The position numbers were made by a program, and so were the translations under genes. From Deinococcus sp. JMULE3 (GTDB taxonomy: Bacteria > Deinococcota > Deinococci > Deinococcales > Deinococcaceae), in contig NZ_SGWE01000004.1 in assembly GCF_013337115.1 (NCBI RefSeq), forward strand, positions 744,001 to 808,000: a stretch of DNA of 64,000 nt. Direction: 5' to 3'. Below are positions 42,414 through 52,278 of this stretch, one piece after another; within the stretch, counting starts at the first letter, position 1; every line of letters starts with the position of its first letter. The notes beneath the pieces are model-generated. The model saw only the letters and a program-made list of their open reading frames with translations. It ran no database searches and was not told the DNA's origin.

Positions 42414-43883
42414 ATGAACGCGCTCCACCCCGACCGTACCCTCGATGCCCGCCCCGTCACGCCGCAGTGGGTGACGGACGCGGTGTTCTACCAGATCTTC
42501 CCCGACCGCTTCGCCCGGTCGGGCCGCGTGCGGGGCCTGAACCTGCAGGAGTGGGGGGACACGCCGCACTTCAACCGCTACATGGGCGGGGACCTGTGGG
42601 GCGTGGCGGCGAAACTGGATTACATCCAGAGTCTGGGCGTGAATGCCATCTACTTCTGCCCGGTGTTCCAGTCGGCCAGCAACCACCGTTACCACACGCA
42701 CGACTACTACCAGGTGGACCCCATGCTGGGCGGGAACGAGGCGCTGCGGCACCTGATCGACGAGGCGCACGCGCGCGGTATGCGCGTGGTGCTGGACGGC
42801 GTGTTCAATCACGCCAGCCGGGGGTTCTTCCAGTTCAACGATCTGCTGGAGCAGGGTGAGGCGAGCGCGTACCGGGACTGGTTCCACGTGGACGGCTGGC
42901 CGCTGCACCCGTACGACGACGCGCGGCCCGCGAACTACGCGGCGTGGTGGGGGAACCGCGCGCTGCCGAAGTTCAACACGGACAACCGCGCGGTGCGGGC
43001 GTTCCTGTGGGACGTCGCGGAGCACTGGATCCGTTTCGGGGTGGACGGCTGGCGGCTGGACGTCCCGAACGAGATCGACGACGATTCGTTCTGGCAGGAG
43101 TTCCGGCGGCGCGTGAAGGCCATCAACCCGGACGCGTACATCGTCGGGGAGATCTGGGGCGACGCGCACCGCTGGTTGCAGGGCGACCAGTTCGATGCGG
43201 TCATGAACTACCACTTCACGCGGCCCTGCCTGGCGTTCTTCGGGGCGCACACGCTGGATCACCCCATGAACGAACGCAGCGGCACGGGGCGCATTGACGC
43301 CATGGACGCCGCCTCGTTCGCGCACCGCATGACCGAGGTCACGCAGATGTACCACCCGGACGTGGTGCGCGTGCAGCTCAACCTGCTCGACTCGCACGAC
43401 ACCGCGCGCTTCCTGACCGCCGTGGGCGGCGACCACTCGGCGTTCCGGCTGGCGACGGTGTTCCAGATGACGTACGTGGGCACGCCCTGCATCTACTACG
43501 GGGACGAGGTCGGCCTGCCCGGCGGTCCGGACCCCGACTGCCGCCGCGCGTTCCCCTGGGACGAGGGGGCCTGGAATCAGGAGACGCTGGCCCTGACCCG
43601 CAAACTCACGGCGGCCCGTCACGCCAGCCCGGCCCTGCAGCGCGGGGACTTCCACGTGACGCACGCGCAGGGCGAGCAGCTCGTGTACGCCCGCCGTCAC
43701 GCGAGCGGCACGGCGCTGATCGGCCTGAACGCGGGCCGCGAGGACGCCCACCTGCCCTTCACGGGCGTCACGCCCGGCGACTACCGCGACGTCATCACGG
43801 GCCGCACCGTGCACCTGACCGGCGACACGCCCCTCAGCGTCCCCGCGCGCGGCGCGATGGTGCTGGTGCCCCTGGGGTTGTAG
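42414..43883 (+). CDS. GH13 alpha-amylase-family glycosidase (neopullulanase/cyclomaltodextrinase-like)
   Basis: A 489-residue cytosolic enzyme without signal peptide. It has the four GH13 regions: '[11 protein letters not shown]' (I), '[10 protein letters not shown]' with nucleophile D216 (II), 'VGEIWGDA' with acid/base E246 (III) and 'LDSHDTARF' with D329 (IV). '[12 protein letters not shown]' at the start and the lack of an N-terminal N domain place it near neopullulanase/cyclomaltodextrinase or maltogenic enzymes. It probably cleaves maltodextrins inside the cell. The stop lies within the left arm of a family B repeat. Confidence 0.88.
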   Translation: MNALHPDRTLDARPVTPQWVTDAVFYQIFPDRFARSGRVRGLNLQEWGDTPHFNRYMGGDLWGVAAKLDYIQSLGVNAIYFCPVFQSASNHRYHTHDYYQVDPMLGGNEALRHLIDEAHARGMRVVLDGVFNHASRGFFQFNDLLEQGEASAYRDWFHVDGWPLHPYDDARPANYAAWWGNRALPKFNTDNRAVRAFLWDVAEHWIRFGVDGWRLDVPNEIDDDSFWQEFRRRVKAINPDAYIVGEIWGDAHRWLQGDQFDAVMNYHFTRPCLAFFGAHTLDHPMNERSGTGRIDAMDAASFAHRMTEVTQMYHPDVVRVQLNLLDSHDTARFLTAVGGDHSAFRLATVFQMTYVGTPCIYYGDEVGLPGGPDPDCRRAFPWDEGAWNQETLALTRKLTAARHASPALQRGDFHVTHAQGEQLVYARRHASGTALIGLNAGREDAHLPFTGVTPGDYRDVITGRTVHLTGDTPLSVPARGAMVLVPLGL

Positions 43884-43950
43884 GTTGTCGGCTGTGGGTT
43901 GTAGGGAATGCATCCGGTGTTCCCACAACCCACACCCCACGTCCCACAAC
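43877..43950. repeat. Family B repeat between the GH13 gene and moeA
   Basis: Arms 43877-43907 (GTTGTAGGTTGTCGGCTGTG start) and 43921-43950 (TCCCACAACCCACACCCCAC start) are near-complementary around a 13-nt loop. The left arm covers the GH13 stop codon and the right arm ends 3 bp from the moeA stop. Confidence 0.75.
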
Positions 43951-43952
43951 CG

Positions 43953-45143
43953 TTACAGCAGAATCACGTCCACGTCGTCGCCGGGCTGCACGGCCTGACC
44001 TTCGGGGACGATGACCAGGGCGCCCGCGTCACTCAGGGACCGGAGGATGCCGCTGCCCTGCTGGCCGTAGTCGTGGACCGTGCCGCCGTCGATCACGCCG
44101 CGCCAGAAGGCGGTCTTGTCCGGCAGGGCGCGGAATGGGGTGGCGGCACGCAGGCGCAGCGTCTGCGGGGGCTGGCCGGTCAGGGCGGGCCGGACGATCA
44201 CGTGGAACACCACGAGGCTGCTGACGGGGTTACCGGGCAGGCCGAAGACGGGCAGGCCGTTCCAGCCGCCCAGGATGGCGGGTCCGCCGGGGCGCATGCG
44301 GACCTTCCAGAAGCTCACGCGGCCCTGCTCGACCAGCAGGTCGCGCATGAAGTCGTATTTGCCCATGCTGACGCCGCCGCTGGTCAGCAGGACGTCCGCG
44401 CCGCCTGCCGCGTCAATGGCCGACTGGAGGGCCAGGGGGCTGTCGGGCGCGTGCCCGAGCGGGAGGACCTCGCACCCGGCTTCCAGCAGCATGGCGTGCA
44501 GGCCGACGCTGTTGCTGTCGTACACCTGCCCCGCGGTCAGGGGCTGCCCGGGCGGGACGACCTCGTCCCCGGTGGAGAGCAGCGCGACCCGCAGGCGGCG
44601 CTGCACGCTCAGCTGCGCGTGCCCCAGGGCCGCCGCGAGTGCCAGCCGGGGCGCCGTGAGGACCTGCCCGGCGTGCAGGACGACCTCGCCCGCACGGAAG
44701 TCCCCGCCTTCATGGCGAACGTCGGCGGGACTGGCCGCGCGGCGCAGGAGCACGCCTTCAGGGCCGTCGTCGGTCAACTGCTCGACCGGGCAGATGGCGT
44801 CCGCGCCCGCCGGGAGGGGCGCGCCGGTGTAGATCCGCACGCACTCGCCCGCGCCGACCGTCCCGGTGAACGCCGCCCCGGCGCGGCTCTCGCCGATCAC
44901 GCGCAGGCGCACCGGGGCGTCCGGCGTCGCGCCCAGCGTGTCGGCCTCGCGGGCGGCGATGCCGTCCAGGGCACTCTCGGTGGCGCTGGGGTGACTGACC
45001 AGCGCGGGCACGTCGTGGGCCAGGGTGCGGCCGTACGCCTGCGCCAGGGGCACCGTCTCGGGGGTCCGTTCGGGCAGCAGGGCGCTCAGGTGCGCGCGGG
45101 CGTCGGTCACGCTGACGTGCATCGGGAAGGTCGGGGCGGTCAT
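43953..45143 (-). CDS. moeA: Molybdopterin molybdenumtransferase MoeA
   Basis: Inserts molybdate into adenylated molybdopterin to finish the molybdenum cofactor. A 396-residue protein with the MoeA order: domain I/II start 'SALDGIAAREADTLGA' (Asp-Gly-Ala-like active loop), 'GECVRIYTGAPLPAGADAI', and the MoCF-binding core 'DVLLTSGGVSMGKYDFM' with 'VFGLPGNPVSSLVVFHV'. The C-terminal domain IV ends 'PEGQAVQPGDDVDVILL'. In the first motif the usual 'SAMDGYA' reads 'SALDGIA'. Minus-strand TATCCT is 6 nt before the ATG. No other molybdenum gene is adjacent. Confidence 0.93.
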   Translation of the reverse strand: MTAPTFPMHVSVTDARAHLSALLPERTPETVPLAQAYGRTLAHDVPALVSHPSATESALDGIAAREADTLGATPDAPVRLRVIGESRAGAAFTGTVGAGECVRIYTGAPLPAGADAICPVEQLTDDGPEGVLLRRAASPADVRHEGGDFRAGEVVLHAGQVLTAPRLALAAALGHAQLSVQRRLRVALLSTGDEVVPPGQPLTAGQVYDSNSVGLHAMLLEAGCEVLPLGHAPDSPLALQSAIDAAGGADVLLTSGGVSMGKYDFMRDLLVEQGRVSFWKVRMRPGGPAILGGWNGLPVFGLPGNPVSSLVVFHVIVRPALTGQPPQTLRLRAATPFRALPDKTAFWRGVIDGGTVHDYGQQGSGILRSLSDAGALVIVPEGQAVQPGDDVDVILL

Positions 45144-45149
45144 GAAGGC

Positions 45150-45155
45150 AGGATA
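45150..45155 (-). promoter_or_regulatory. -10 hexamer TATCCT for moeA
   Basis: Minus-strand TATCCT ends 6 nt before the ATG at 45143. Confidence 0.6.
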
Positions 45156-45190
45156 GGCGCGCGGCGCACGCAGCGCAGCCCCGGCCCGTC

Positions 45191-45196
45191 TAGCCT
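45191..45196 (+). promoter_or_regulatory. -10 hexamer TAGCCT for the CAP-domain gene
   Basis: TAGCCT ends 9 nt before ATG 45206; the spacer contains AAGGGA, so a short leader is also possible. Confidence 0.5.
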
Positions 45197-45205
45197 GAAG
45201 GGATC

Positions 45206-46408
45206 ATGGTGGGTTGGAGGCGGGCCCTGTGGGCGATTCTGGGTGGCGCGGCGCTGTTCGCGCTGGGCCTGACCGGCATCTGGCTGGCCGGGTGGTGGCC
45301 GGGGCAGCAGGCGGGGCAGCGGACGGCCCTGCCGCCCGCGCCGCGCGTGGAGGGGCAGGCACCCTCAATCCCGCCTCCGGAGGTCCCGGCCGAACCGGTG
45401 GTGGAGGTCACTCCTGTTCCTCCGGCACCCGTCACCGCGCCCGGGGCACTGCGCCCGGTGCCCCCGGACCTCGCCGGGGTTCAGGAGGAGGTGCAGGACG
45501 AGGAGGTGCAGGACACGGCCCCCGCCTCCCCGGCCAGCGGGGAGCAGCAACCGGTTGATGCGGGGCAGCCCGCCCCGACGCCACCCCGGCCCGTGGTGAC
45601 CGTTCCCCCGGCCGCTCCCCCAGCCGCCACCCCGGCCTCTCCCCTGCTGGCGGGCCTGAACCGGGTGCGGGCGCGTGCCGGGCTGCCCGCCGTGCGGTTC
45701 GAGGCGGCGTGGCAGGCGGGCTGCGCGGGGCACGCGCGGTACCTCGTGCGGGAGAACCGCGCCGAGCACCGTCAGGACCCCGCCAGTCCGTTCCGGTCGG
45801 CAGCGGGCGAGGCGTGCGCGCCCGGCCATTACTTCGTGTCCAGCCGCGCGGACTCGGGGCCTGAGCGGGCGCTGACGTACTGGGTGGGCGGCGCGTTTCA
45901 CCTGCCGCAGCTGATCGATCCGCGGCTGACGCGCGTGGCGGCGGGCGTGGCGCACGACGCGGCCGGGGGGTTCCAGTCGGCGGTGGTGCTGGACGTCCGG
46001 CGCGGCCTGACGGGCGCGGCGCGCTACCCGGTGCGGTACCCGGCGCCCGGTCAGGCGGCGCCCAGCCTGCGGGCCGCGACGGGCGAGTGGCCGGACGCGC
46101 TGGCCGGATGCCCCATGGTGGCGGCGCGGGGGGCGCCGGTGGCGCTGCTGCTCGGCCCAGGCCGGGCGGGCGAGGTGAGTGGCGTGACGCTGCGCGTGAA
46201 CGGGCAGGCGGTGGGCGCGTGCCTGCTGACGGCGGACTCGTTCACCGGGGCGAACGAGTCCGAGACGCGGGTGGGCCGCACCGTCCTGGCCGCGCAGGGG
46301 GGCGCGCTGGCCCTGCCGGACGCGCCGCTGCCCGCCGGGGCGAACGTGCAGGTGCGCTTCGCAACGGCGCGCGGTCCGGTGACGTGGACGTTCCGCACGC
46401 AGCCGTGA
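45206..46408 (+). CDS. Membrane-anchored CAP (SCP-like) domain protein
   Basis: A 400-residue protein. An N-terminal membrane anchor (about 8-30, 'WAILGGAALFALGLTGIWLA') is followed by a long Pro/Ala/Val/Glu-rich linker (about 35-145). A CAP/SCP domain (about 148-275) follows, with 'LLAGLNRVRARAGLPAVRFE', 'CAGHARYLVRENRAEH' and 'LTYWVGGAFH'. The last 120 residues are a separate beta domain containing 'TGANESETRVGRTVLA'. It is likely exposed outside the cytoplasmic membrane. CAP domains in bacteria are of unknown reaction; the His in 'GHARYL' and 'AEH' could bind metal. Confidence 0.8.
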   Translation: MVGWRRALWAILGGAALFALGLTGIWLAGWWPGQQAGQRTALPPAPRVEGQAPSIPPPEVPAEPVVEVTPVPPAPVTAPGALRPVPPDLAGVQEEVQDEEVQDTAPASPASGEQQPVDAGQPAPTPPRPVVTVPPAAPPAATPASPLLAGLNRVRARAGLPAVRFEAAWQAGCAGHARYLVRENRAEHRQDPASPFRSAAGEACAPGHYFVSSRADSGPERALTYWVGGAFHLPQLIDPRLTRVAAGVAHDAAGGFQSAVVLDVRRGLTGAARYPVRYPAPGQAAPSLRAATGEWPDALAGCPMVAARGAPVALLLGPGRAGEVSGVTLRVNGQAVGACLLTADSFTGANESETRVGRTVLAAQGGALALPDAPLPAGANVQVRFATARGPVTWTFRTQP

Positions 46409-46441
46409 CCCGCAGGAGACCGTGACGTGCGGGTCAGGGGG

Positions 46442-46447
46442 TACACT
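46442..46447 (+). promoter_or_regulatory. -10 hexamer TACACT for slyD (leadered mRNA)
   Basis: TACACT lies about 64 nt before ATG 46512; the leader contains a GGAGA ribosome site. Confidence 0.45.
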
Positions 46448-46511
46448 CCTGAATGGCGAGCACGCCCCTCGCGCCCACCTGATCTCGGTGGGACCGCGAA
46501 ACGGAGACCCC

Positions 46512-46991
46512 ATGAACATCACCCAGGACAAGGTTGTCGAACTCGACTACAAACTCACCGTGAACGGCGAGGTCATCGATCAGAGCGAACCCGGCGAACC
46601 GCTGGTGTACCTGCAGGGCCACAGCAACATCATCCCCGGCCTGGAACGCGCGCTGGAAGGCAAGACCGTCGGCGACGAGCTGCAGGTGACCGTGCAGCCC
46701 GAGGACGGCTACGGCGAGCGTGACGAGGAGAACGTCGACGAACTGTCCCGCGAGGACTTCGAGGACGACGTCGAGGTCGGCGCGACGTACTACGCGCAGG
46801 CGGAGGACGGCAGCGTCATTCCCTTCACGGTCATGAGCGTGGACGGCGAGAAGATCACCGTGGACTTCAACCCGCCGCTGGCCGGGATGGTCCTGAACTT
46901 CGACGTGAAGGTCCTGAACGTCCGCGACGCCACCCCCGAGGAACTCGACCACGGGCACGCGCACAGCGACGGCGACCACGACCACGAGTAA
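46512..46991 (+). CDS. slyD: SlyD-type FKBP peptidyl-prolyl isomerase
   Basis: A 159-residue cytosolic FKBP. It has split FKBP domain (about 1-70 and 125-145) with 'VVELDYKLTVNGEVIDQS' and 'YLQGHSNIIPGLERALEG'. The insert-in-flap chaperone domain lies between ('PEDGYGERDEENVDELSRED'). The C-terminus is a His/Asp/Glu-rich tail (HGHAHSDGDHDHE), the metal-binding feature of SlyD, shorter than in E. coli. It catalyses proline isomerisation and binds nickel. GGAG precedes the ATG. Strong terminator follows. Confidence 0.92.
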   Translation: MNITQDKVVELDYKLTVNGEVIDQSEPGEPLVYLQGHSNIIPGLERALEGKTVGDELQVTVQPEDGYGERDEENVDELSREDFEDDVEVGATYYAQAEDGSVIPFTVMSVDGEKITVDFNPPLAGMVLNFDVKVLNVRDATPEELDHGHAHSDGDHDHE

Positions 46992-47001
46992 GCCCTGAAC
47001 C

Positions 47002-47041
47002 AGAGCGGCGCCGCCCCTTCCAACCGGGGCGGCGCCGCTCT
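47002..47041. terminator. Bidirectional terminator, 16-bp stem
   Basis: AGAGCGGCGCCGCCCC (47002-47017) is perfectly complementary to 47026-47041 with an 8-nt loop, between convergent genes ending at 46991 and 47050. Confidence 0.88.
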
Positions 47042-47049
47042 GGATTCAC

Positions 47050-47565
47050 CTATTCCTGGTCGTCGTAGAGGTGCAGCAGGGTGGCGTCCGGGTCCCCGCC
47101 GGGGTGGTGGTGCCGGGCGACCAGCCGGGCCACGCGGGGCCGCGCCCCGGCGTGCGCGAGGAGCCGCGCGCCGAGTTCCGGGTGGTGCGCGCGGATGCCG
47201 ATCGCGCCCACGGGTGGCAGCACCCGCGACAGACGGTTCGGGATCAGTCCGACCAGCACGCGTTCCCACAGGAAGTAGGGGCGCAGGCTCTTGCCGCAGT
47301 CGTGCAGCAGCGCGGCGGCGATCAGCTGTGGGTCGGCGTGCGGGTGGTCACGCAGCAGGTGCCGGGTGACGCGGCAGGCGTGCTCACGGTCGCGGGGGTC
47401 CATGGCGCGGTACACGCGGGCTTCCTCGGGCGTCAGGTGCGTTTGCGCCCAGGGGTCGTCGGGGTGGGCGTCCTCGGCGTTCACGCTGCGCAGCAGGCGG
47501 CGGGCCTTGGCGGCGTATCCGCGCGCCTTGCGGCGGATGCGAGCGAGGAGGGAACGGCGCGGCAT
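47050..47565 (-). CDS. HD-domain phosphohydrolase
   Basis: A 171-residue protein with a basic N-terminus ([20 protein letters not shown]) and a compact HD domain. First His is at '[13 protein letters not shown]', the HD pair at '[10 protein letters not shown]' (about 85-95), and the last conserved region is '[13 protein letters not shown]' and 'RHHHPGGDP'. The fold binds divalent metal and usually cleaves phosphate esters of nucleotides; substrate unknown. The basic first 25 residues could contact nucleic acid or the membrane. It is monocistronic and converges on slyD. Confidence 0.85.
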   Translation of the reverse strand: MPRRSLLARIRRKARGYAAKARRLLRSVNAEDAHPDDPWAQTHLTPEEARVYRAMDPRDREHACRVTRHLLRDHPHADPQLIAAALLHDCGKSLRPYFLWERVLVGLIPNRLSRVLPPVGAIGIRAHHPELGARLLAHAGARPRVARLVARHHHPGGDPDATLLHLYDDQE

Positions 47566-47659
47566 GCGCTGAGCATAAGCGAGCGGGACGTCCCGGTGCT
47601 GCCCGGTCGTCCCGCTGCGGTGCTGAAGTGTTCTTAATGGCCGGTGAGGCGAGGGGGCC

Positions 47660-48634
<975 letters not shown>

Positions 48635-48640
48635 GGGTGA

Positions 48641-48646
48641 AGGGTA
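48641..48646 (-). promoter_or_regulatory. -10 hexamer TACCCT for trxB
   Basis: Minus-strand TACCCT ends 6 nt before the ATG at 48634. Confidence 0.6.
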
Positions 48647-48788
48647 CCACCGGGCACGATCCGGGATGGTCAGCCACGCACACTTTACTTTTTAAAGCAT
48701 GACTGGACGGGGTGGCGTGCCAGGGCGCCCCCACCACAACAGCACGGGGCCCGGCAGCACACGCCGCCGGGCCCACCGCCAGAGAGGC

Positions 48789-50036
48789 TCAGTTCGTGCG
48801 GGGCGGGACAGGCTGCGCGGGTGCCGCCCCCGCGCTGGGCTTCAGGGCGGCCAGCACGGCGGTCGCGGCGGCCCGGCGCGCCTGCGTCTGCGCCTGCAGT
48901 TCCGCCGGGGTCGTCATGCGCCCCACCAGGTTCGGCGCGCCGTGGAAACTCGTCCACGCGCCCACCGCCAGCGGACGACCCTTCTGGATGATGTTCAGCC
49001 CGCCCCCTTCCGTCACGAAGTACAGCGAGCCCTGATCACTGACGCTCGCGCCGGTATCGATCTTCTTGCCGGTCCTGATCTGCCACAGGGACTGCCCGGC
49101 CTTCCCGATCGCGTGCAGCGTGCCGCGCAGGTCCGGAACGACCACCACGCCGTCGCTGAGTTCCACGGCGCTGGCCGCGATCCCCGCACCCGCCTTGTAG
49201 GTCCATTCCAGTTCGCCGGTGGTGTTCACGGCGTACACGCTGCCGTCGTAACTACCCACCACGACCAGACCACCACTGGTCACGATCGGGTTGGCGTTCA
49301 CGAACAGTCCCGTCAGGAACGTCCACTTCGGCTGACCGTCGGGTGCGACCGCGTGAATGCGGCGGTCACTGCTGCCGAAGTACACCGTGCCGTCCGGACC
49401 GATGGCTGGGGAGCTGAACACCAGCGATCCGGCCGTGTAGGCCCACTTCAGCTTCCCGTCCCCGCTCAGGGCGTGCATGCGGTTGTTCTGCGCCCCGAAG
49501 TAGATGGTGCCGTCCGCGGCGACGGCGGGGCTGCTGAACACCGGCGCGCCCACCTTGTACGTCCAGAGGGGCTGCCCGGCGGCGTTCAGGGCGTGCACGG
49601 TGCCCCCGGCGGTCGCGATGATCAGGCTGCCGTCGGGACGCAGGGCGGGCGTGGCGAAGATGTCACCGTCCAGCTTGCGTTTCCACAGGAGTTTGCCCTT
49701 GGGGTCCAAGGCGTACACGGTGTCGTCGTAGGACGTGGCGATGGTCACGCCCTGCGGCGTCACGAGCGGGTAGGCGCGGCCGATGTCGCCGACGGTGAAG
49801 TTCCATTTCTCGCTGCCCTTCGCGTCGGTCCGGTGGACCTTCGCGTCGGAACCCACGAACGTGAGATCCCCGTTCGGGGAGACCGTCACGCCGGAGATGA
49901 CACGGAGTTCCTTGAAGACATCGACCTTGGGAGCAACAAACTGAGGGTTGGATGAAGGTACGGCCTGCCCGTTGGACACGGAGAAACCGGTCAATGTCAT
50001 CATGGTGACAACAGTCAAAACGTGGGTATTTCTCAT
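48789..50036 (-). CDS. Secreted PQQ-like beta-propeller protein (BamB-like repeats)
   Basis: A 415-residue exported protein with a signal peptide (MRNTHVLTVVTMMTLTGFSV). At least seven PQQ-like repeats follow, such as 'IYFGAQNNRMHALSGDGKLK', 'VYFGSSDRRIHAVAPDGQPK' and 'VVGSYDGSVYAVNTTGELEW'. Each blade pairs a 'VYAL' strand with a 'WxY' motif. It resembles BamB or alcohol-dehydrogenase propellers but has no catalytic PQQ residues that I can place. It may be an outer-membrane assembly or cell-surface scaffold. The C-terminus is Ala/Pro-rich. AAGGAG lies 11 nt before ATG 50036. Confidence 0.82.
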   Translation of the reverse strand: MRNTHVLTVVTMMTLTGFSVSNGQAVPSSNPQFVAPKVDVFKELRVISGVTVSPNGDLTFVGSDAKVHRTDAKGSEKWNFTVGDIGRAYPLVTPQGVTIATSYDDTVYALDPKGKLLWKRKLDGDIFATPALRPDGSLIIATAGGTVHALNAAGQPLWTYKVGAPVFSSPAVAADGTIYFGAQNNRMHALSGDGKLKWAYTAGSLVFSSPAIGPDGTVYFGSSDRRIHAVAPDGQPKWTFLTGLFVNANPIVTSGGLVVVGSYDGSVYAVNTTGELEWTYKAGAGIAASAVELSDGVVVVPDLRGTLHAIGKAGQSLWQIRTGKKIDTGASVSDQGSLYFVTEGGGLNIIQKGRPLAVGAWTSFHGAPNLVGRMTTPAELQAQTQARRAAATAVLAALKPSAGAAPAQPVPPRTN

Positions 50037-50110
50037 CTTGGAATGTGCTCCTTTACACACCCTTTACGGTGCTGTGATGGTCGTGGACGCCTCAAATACT
50101 AGAGCCTAAG

Positions 50111-50647
50111 ATGCGAACTGTTATGAAGAAACTTCACATGCTGACTGCCCTGGTGCTCACCGGCTTCGCCGCCGCGCAGGACACCACCACGACCACCGAG
50201 ACGACCACGACCACGACGACCACCACCGTCGCGGAACCCGTGAACGCCCCGGCCATGATGAGCGCCGACGAGAACTTCGCCAAGGCGCAGGAATACGCCG
50301 TGCAGGCCGACGTCGCCTACCCCATCCCCTTCTACGACCGCACGCTGTGGAAGGCCGCCGTGGACCACGCCTACTACGCCGCCAGCATGGAAGCCGGCAA
50401 CCGCGACTACAGCGCGTACCTGGCGCAGCTGTACACCAAGACCCAGTGGTGGATCAACGCGTACAACGCCTGGACCCGCCTGGGCGACCTGAACGACCAG
50501 GAGAAGGAATGGGCGTCCCTCAGCGCCGCCAAACTGGCGTACATGGCCCTGCAGCGCGGTGACAAGACCATGGCCCGCATGTACGTCGAGAAGGGCATGG
50601 CCTGGGCCGACAGCGCCAGCCTCCAGGCCATCATGAAACGCCTGTAA
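50111..50647 (+). CDS. Secreted Thr-rich/TPR-like protein
   Basis: A 178-residue protein with a signal peptide (cleavage after AAA, about residue 22). A run of Thr (about 24-40) is interrupted only by Glu. An all-helical domain of 120 residues rich in Ala, Tyr and Trp follows, with TPR-like pairs: 'AAVDHAYYAASMEAGNRDYSAYLAQLYTK' and 'ASLSAAKLAYMALQRGDKTM'. It is divergent from the beta-propeller gene 74 bp away, and the two may be functionally linked. ATG 50111 and ATG 50123 are both possible starts. Function unknown. Confidence 0.72.
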   Translation: MRTVMKKLHMLTALVLTGFAAAQDTTTTTETTTTTTTTTVAEPVNAPAMMSADENFAKAQEYAVQADVAYPIPFYDRTLWKAAVDHAYYAASMEAGNRDYSAYLAQLYTKTQWWINAYNAWTRLGDLNDQEKEWASLSAAKLAYMALQRGDKTMARMYVEKGMAWADSASLQAIMKRL

Positions 50648-50670
50648 CCGAAACCAGCAGCATGAGAAGC

Positions 50671-50695
50671 GGGAGGCCCACTGTGGCCTCCCCTT
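50671..50695 (+). terminator. Terminator after the Thr-rich protein gene
   Basis: GGGAGGCC (50671-50678) pairs with GGCCTCCC (50685-50692), followed by CTTTCGTT. Confidence 0.75.
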
Positions 50696-50770
50696 TCGTT
50701 GCCCTGAATTGCGCATGAAGAGGCGAGACGCGGGGTTTTCCCAGCGTTCCGCCTCCTGCACGCCGCGCCC

Positions 50771-52132
50771 TTACTGCAGGGTGCGCAGCGTCTCGCGCAT
50801 GATCTCCAGACCCGTCGCGGCCTCCTCGCGGGTCAGGATCAGCGGCGGGGAGATACGGATCACGGCCTCACCGCAATCGAGGTTCAGCAGGCCACGCTCG
50901 AACATCGCCATGCTCGCCCGGTCCCGCAGCGCCCCGTCCGGGCTGCCGTCGGGCTTCACGAACTCCAGCCCGATGAACAGCCCCGCGCCGCGCACGTCCC
51001 CCAGGAACGGGAATTCCGCCTGCATGCCCTTCAGCTCGGCCATGATGAACTCGCCCACCTGCGCGGCGTTGTCCATCAGGTTCGCGCCGCAGCCCGGGTG
51101 CTGCACCTTCCCTTCCAGCAGGTCCAGTGTCGAGTGCGCCGCGGCCGCCGCCACCGGGTTCCCGCCGTACGTGCTGCCGTGCGACCCGACCGGCCACGTC
51201 ATGACGCTCTCCTTGGCCAGCAGCGCCCCCAGCGGCATGCCCGACGCGATGCCCTTCGCGGACGTGATGATGTCCGGCTGCACGTCAAAGTGCTGGAAGC
51301 TGAACATCTTCCCGGTGCGGCCCATCCCGGCCTGCACCTCGTCGAAGATCAGCATGATCCCGTACTTGTCGCACAGCGCCCGCAGGCCCGGCAGGAAGTC
51401 CGCCGGGGGCACGATGTACCCACCCTCGCCCTGCATGGGTTCCACGATGATCGCCGCGACCTCATCGGCGGGCAGGATGCCCACGAACAGCCCCTCGATG
51501 TGATCCAGCACCGCCTGACCGCACGTCTCGGGCGTGCTGCCCAGCGGCGGACGGAACGGGTTCGGGTACGGCACGTGGCTCACGGCGGGCAGCAGCGGGC
51601 CGAAGCCACGCTTGTACTTCGTCTTGCTGCCCGTCAGCGTGATCGCGCCGTACGTCCGCCCGTGGAAGCTGCCCATCGTCGAGATGATGTGCTGCCGTCC
51701 CGTGTGGTTGCGCGCCAGTTTCACGGCCGCCTCGACCGCCTCGGCGCCGCTGTTGCTGAAGAACACGCGCCACTTCTCGCCCGGTTTCTCCACGTGCTTC
51801 ACGAGACGCTCGGCGAGGCTGGTCGTGATCTCCTGCGGGTAATCCGTCAGGCACACGTGCGTGAACTTCGTGATCTGCTCCTGCACCGCCTGCACCACAT
51901 GCGGATGCGCGTGCCCGGTCGTGCTCACCGCGATCCCCGCGAAGAAATCCAGCATGGTGTTCCCGTCCACGTCCGTCAGCCACACGCCCTCACCGTGATC
52001 CGGCACGAACGGGTACGGACGCATGTAGGACGTCGAGAGGTGCTGGCTGTCGCGCTCCATGATCGAAGCGGTCTTCGGGCCGGGCAGGGAGGTCTTCAGT
52101 TCAGGCTGACGGGGTTTGGGAAGGGTGGTCAT
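50771..52132 (-). CDS. Class III aminotransferase (GABA/ornithine/lysine aminotransferase-like)
   Basis: A 453-residue PLP enzyme of the class III (omega) aminotransferase family. PLP Lys is about 293 ('ITSAKGIASGMPLGAL'), with D264 ('LIFDEVQAGMGRTG') and 'NSGAEAVEAAVKLARNHTGR' for phosphate binding. It is most like archaeal-type 4-aminobutyrate aminotransferases, a group that also contains amino-acid racemases, so the substrate is not settled. It follows the lysine 2,3-aminomutase gene by 146 bp, which suggests a role in lysine or beta-lysine metabolism. AGGAG precedes the ATG. Confidence 0.85.
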   Translation of the reverse strand: MTTLPKPRQPELKTSLPGPKTASIMERDSQHLSTSYMRPYPFVPDHGEGVWLTDVDGNTMLDFFAGIAVSTTGHAHPHVVQAVQEQITKFTHVCLTDYPQEITTSLAERLVKHVEKPGEKWRVFFSNSGAEAVEAAVKLARNHTGRQHIISTMGSFHGRTYGAITLTGSKTKYKRGFGPLLPAVSHVPYPNPFRPPLGSTPETCGQAVLDHIEGLFVGILPADEVAAIIVEPMQGEGGYIVPPADFLPGLRALCDKYGIMLIFDEVQAGMGRTGKMFSFQHFDVQPDIITSAKGIASGMPLGALLAKESVMTWPVGSHGSTYGGNPVAAAAAHSTLDLLEGKVQHPGCGANLMDNAAQVGEFIMAELKGMQAEFPFLGDVRGAGLFIGLEFVKPDGSPDGALRDRASMAMFERGLLNLDCGEAVIRISPPLILTREEAATGLEIMRETLRTLQ

Positions 52133-52194
52133 GGATGTTCTCCTGGGGAGCGGGACGGTAGAGTCGCGGGCGACCCCTCCGCCCCTTCGGGGCA

Positions 52195-52243
52195 CCTCCC
52201 CTCAAGGGGAGGCGGGTGATTCCTGGCTCCCCTCAAGGGGAGC
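52195..52243. repeat. Two family C hairpins (CTCCCC-TCAA-GGGGAG)
   Basis: CCTCCCCTCAAGGGGAGG (52195-52212) and GCTCCCCTCAAGGGGAGC (52226-52243) are tandem perfect hairpins with the same tetraloop. They lie downstream of the lysine aminomutase stop. A related CCTCCCCC-TTGA-GGGGGAGG hairpin is at 22669-22689. Confidence 0.65.
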
Positions 52244-52278
52244 TGGCCGCGCAGCGGACTGAAGGGTTGCGCTGTGTC

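Noticed and set aside
41232..43949. A 905-codon open frame on the minus strand across the nucleotidyltransferase and GH13 genes
   Set aside because: Reverse shadow of two well-supported genes; no recognisable domain and His/Gln/Arg-biased composition.
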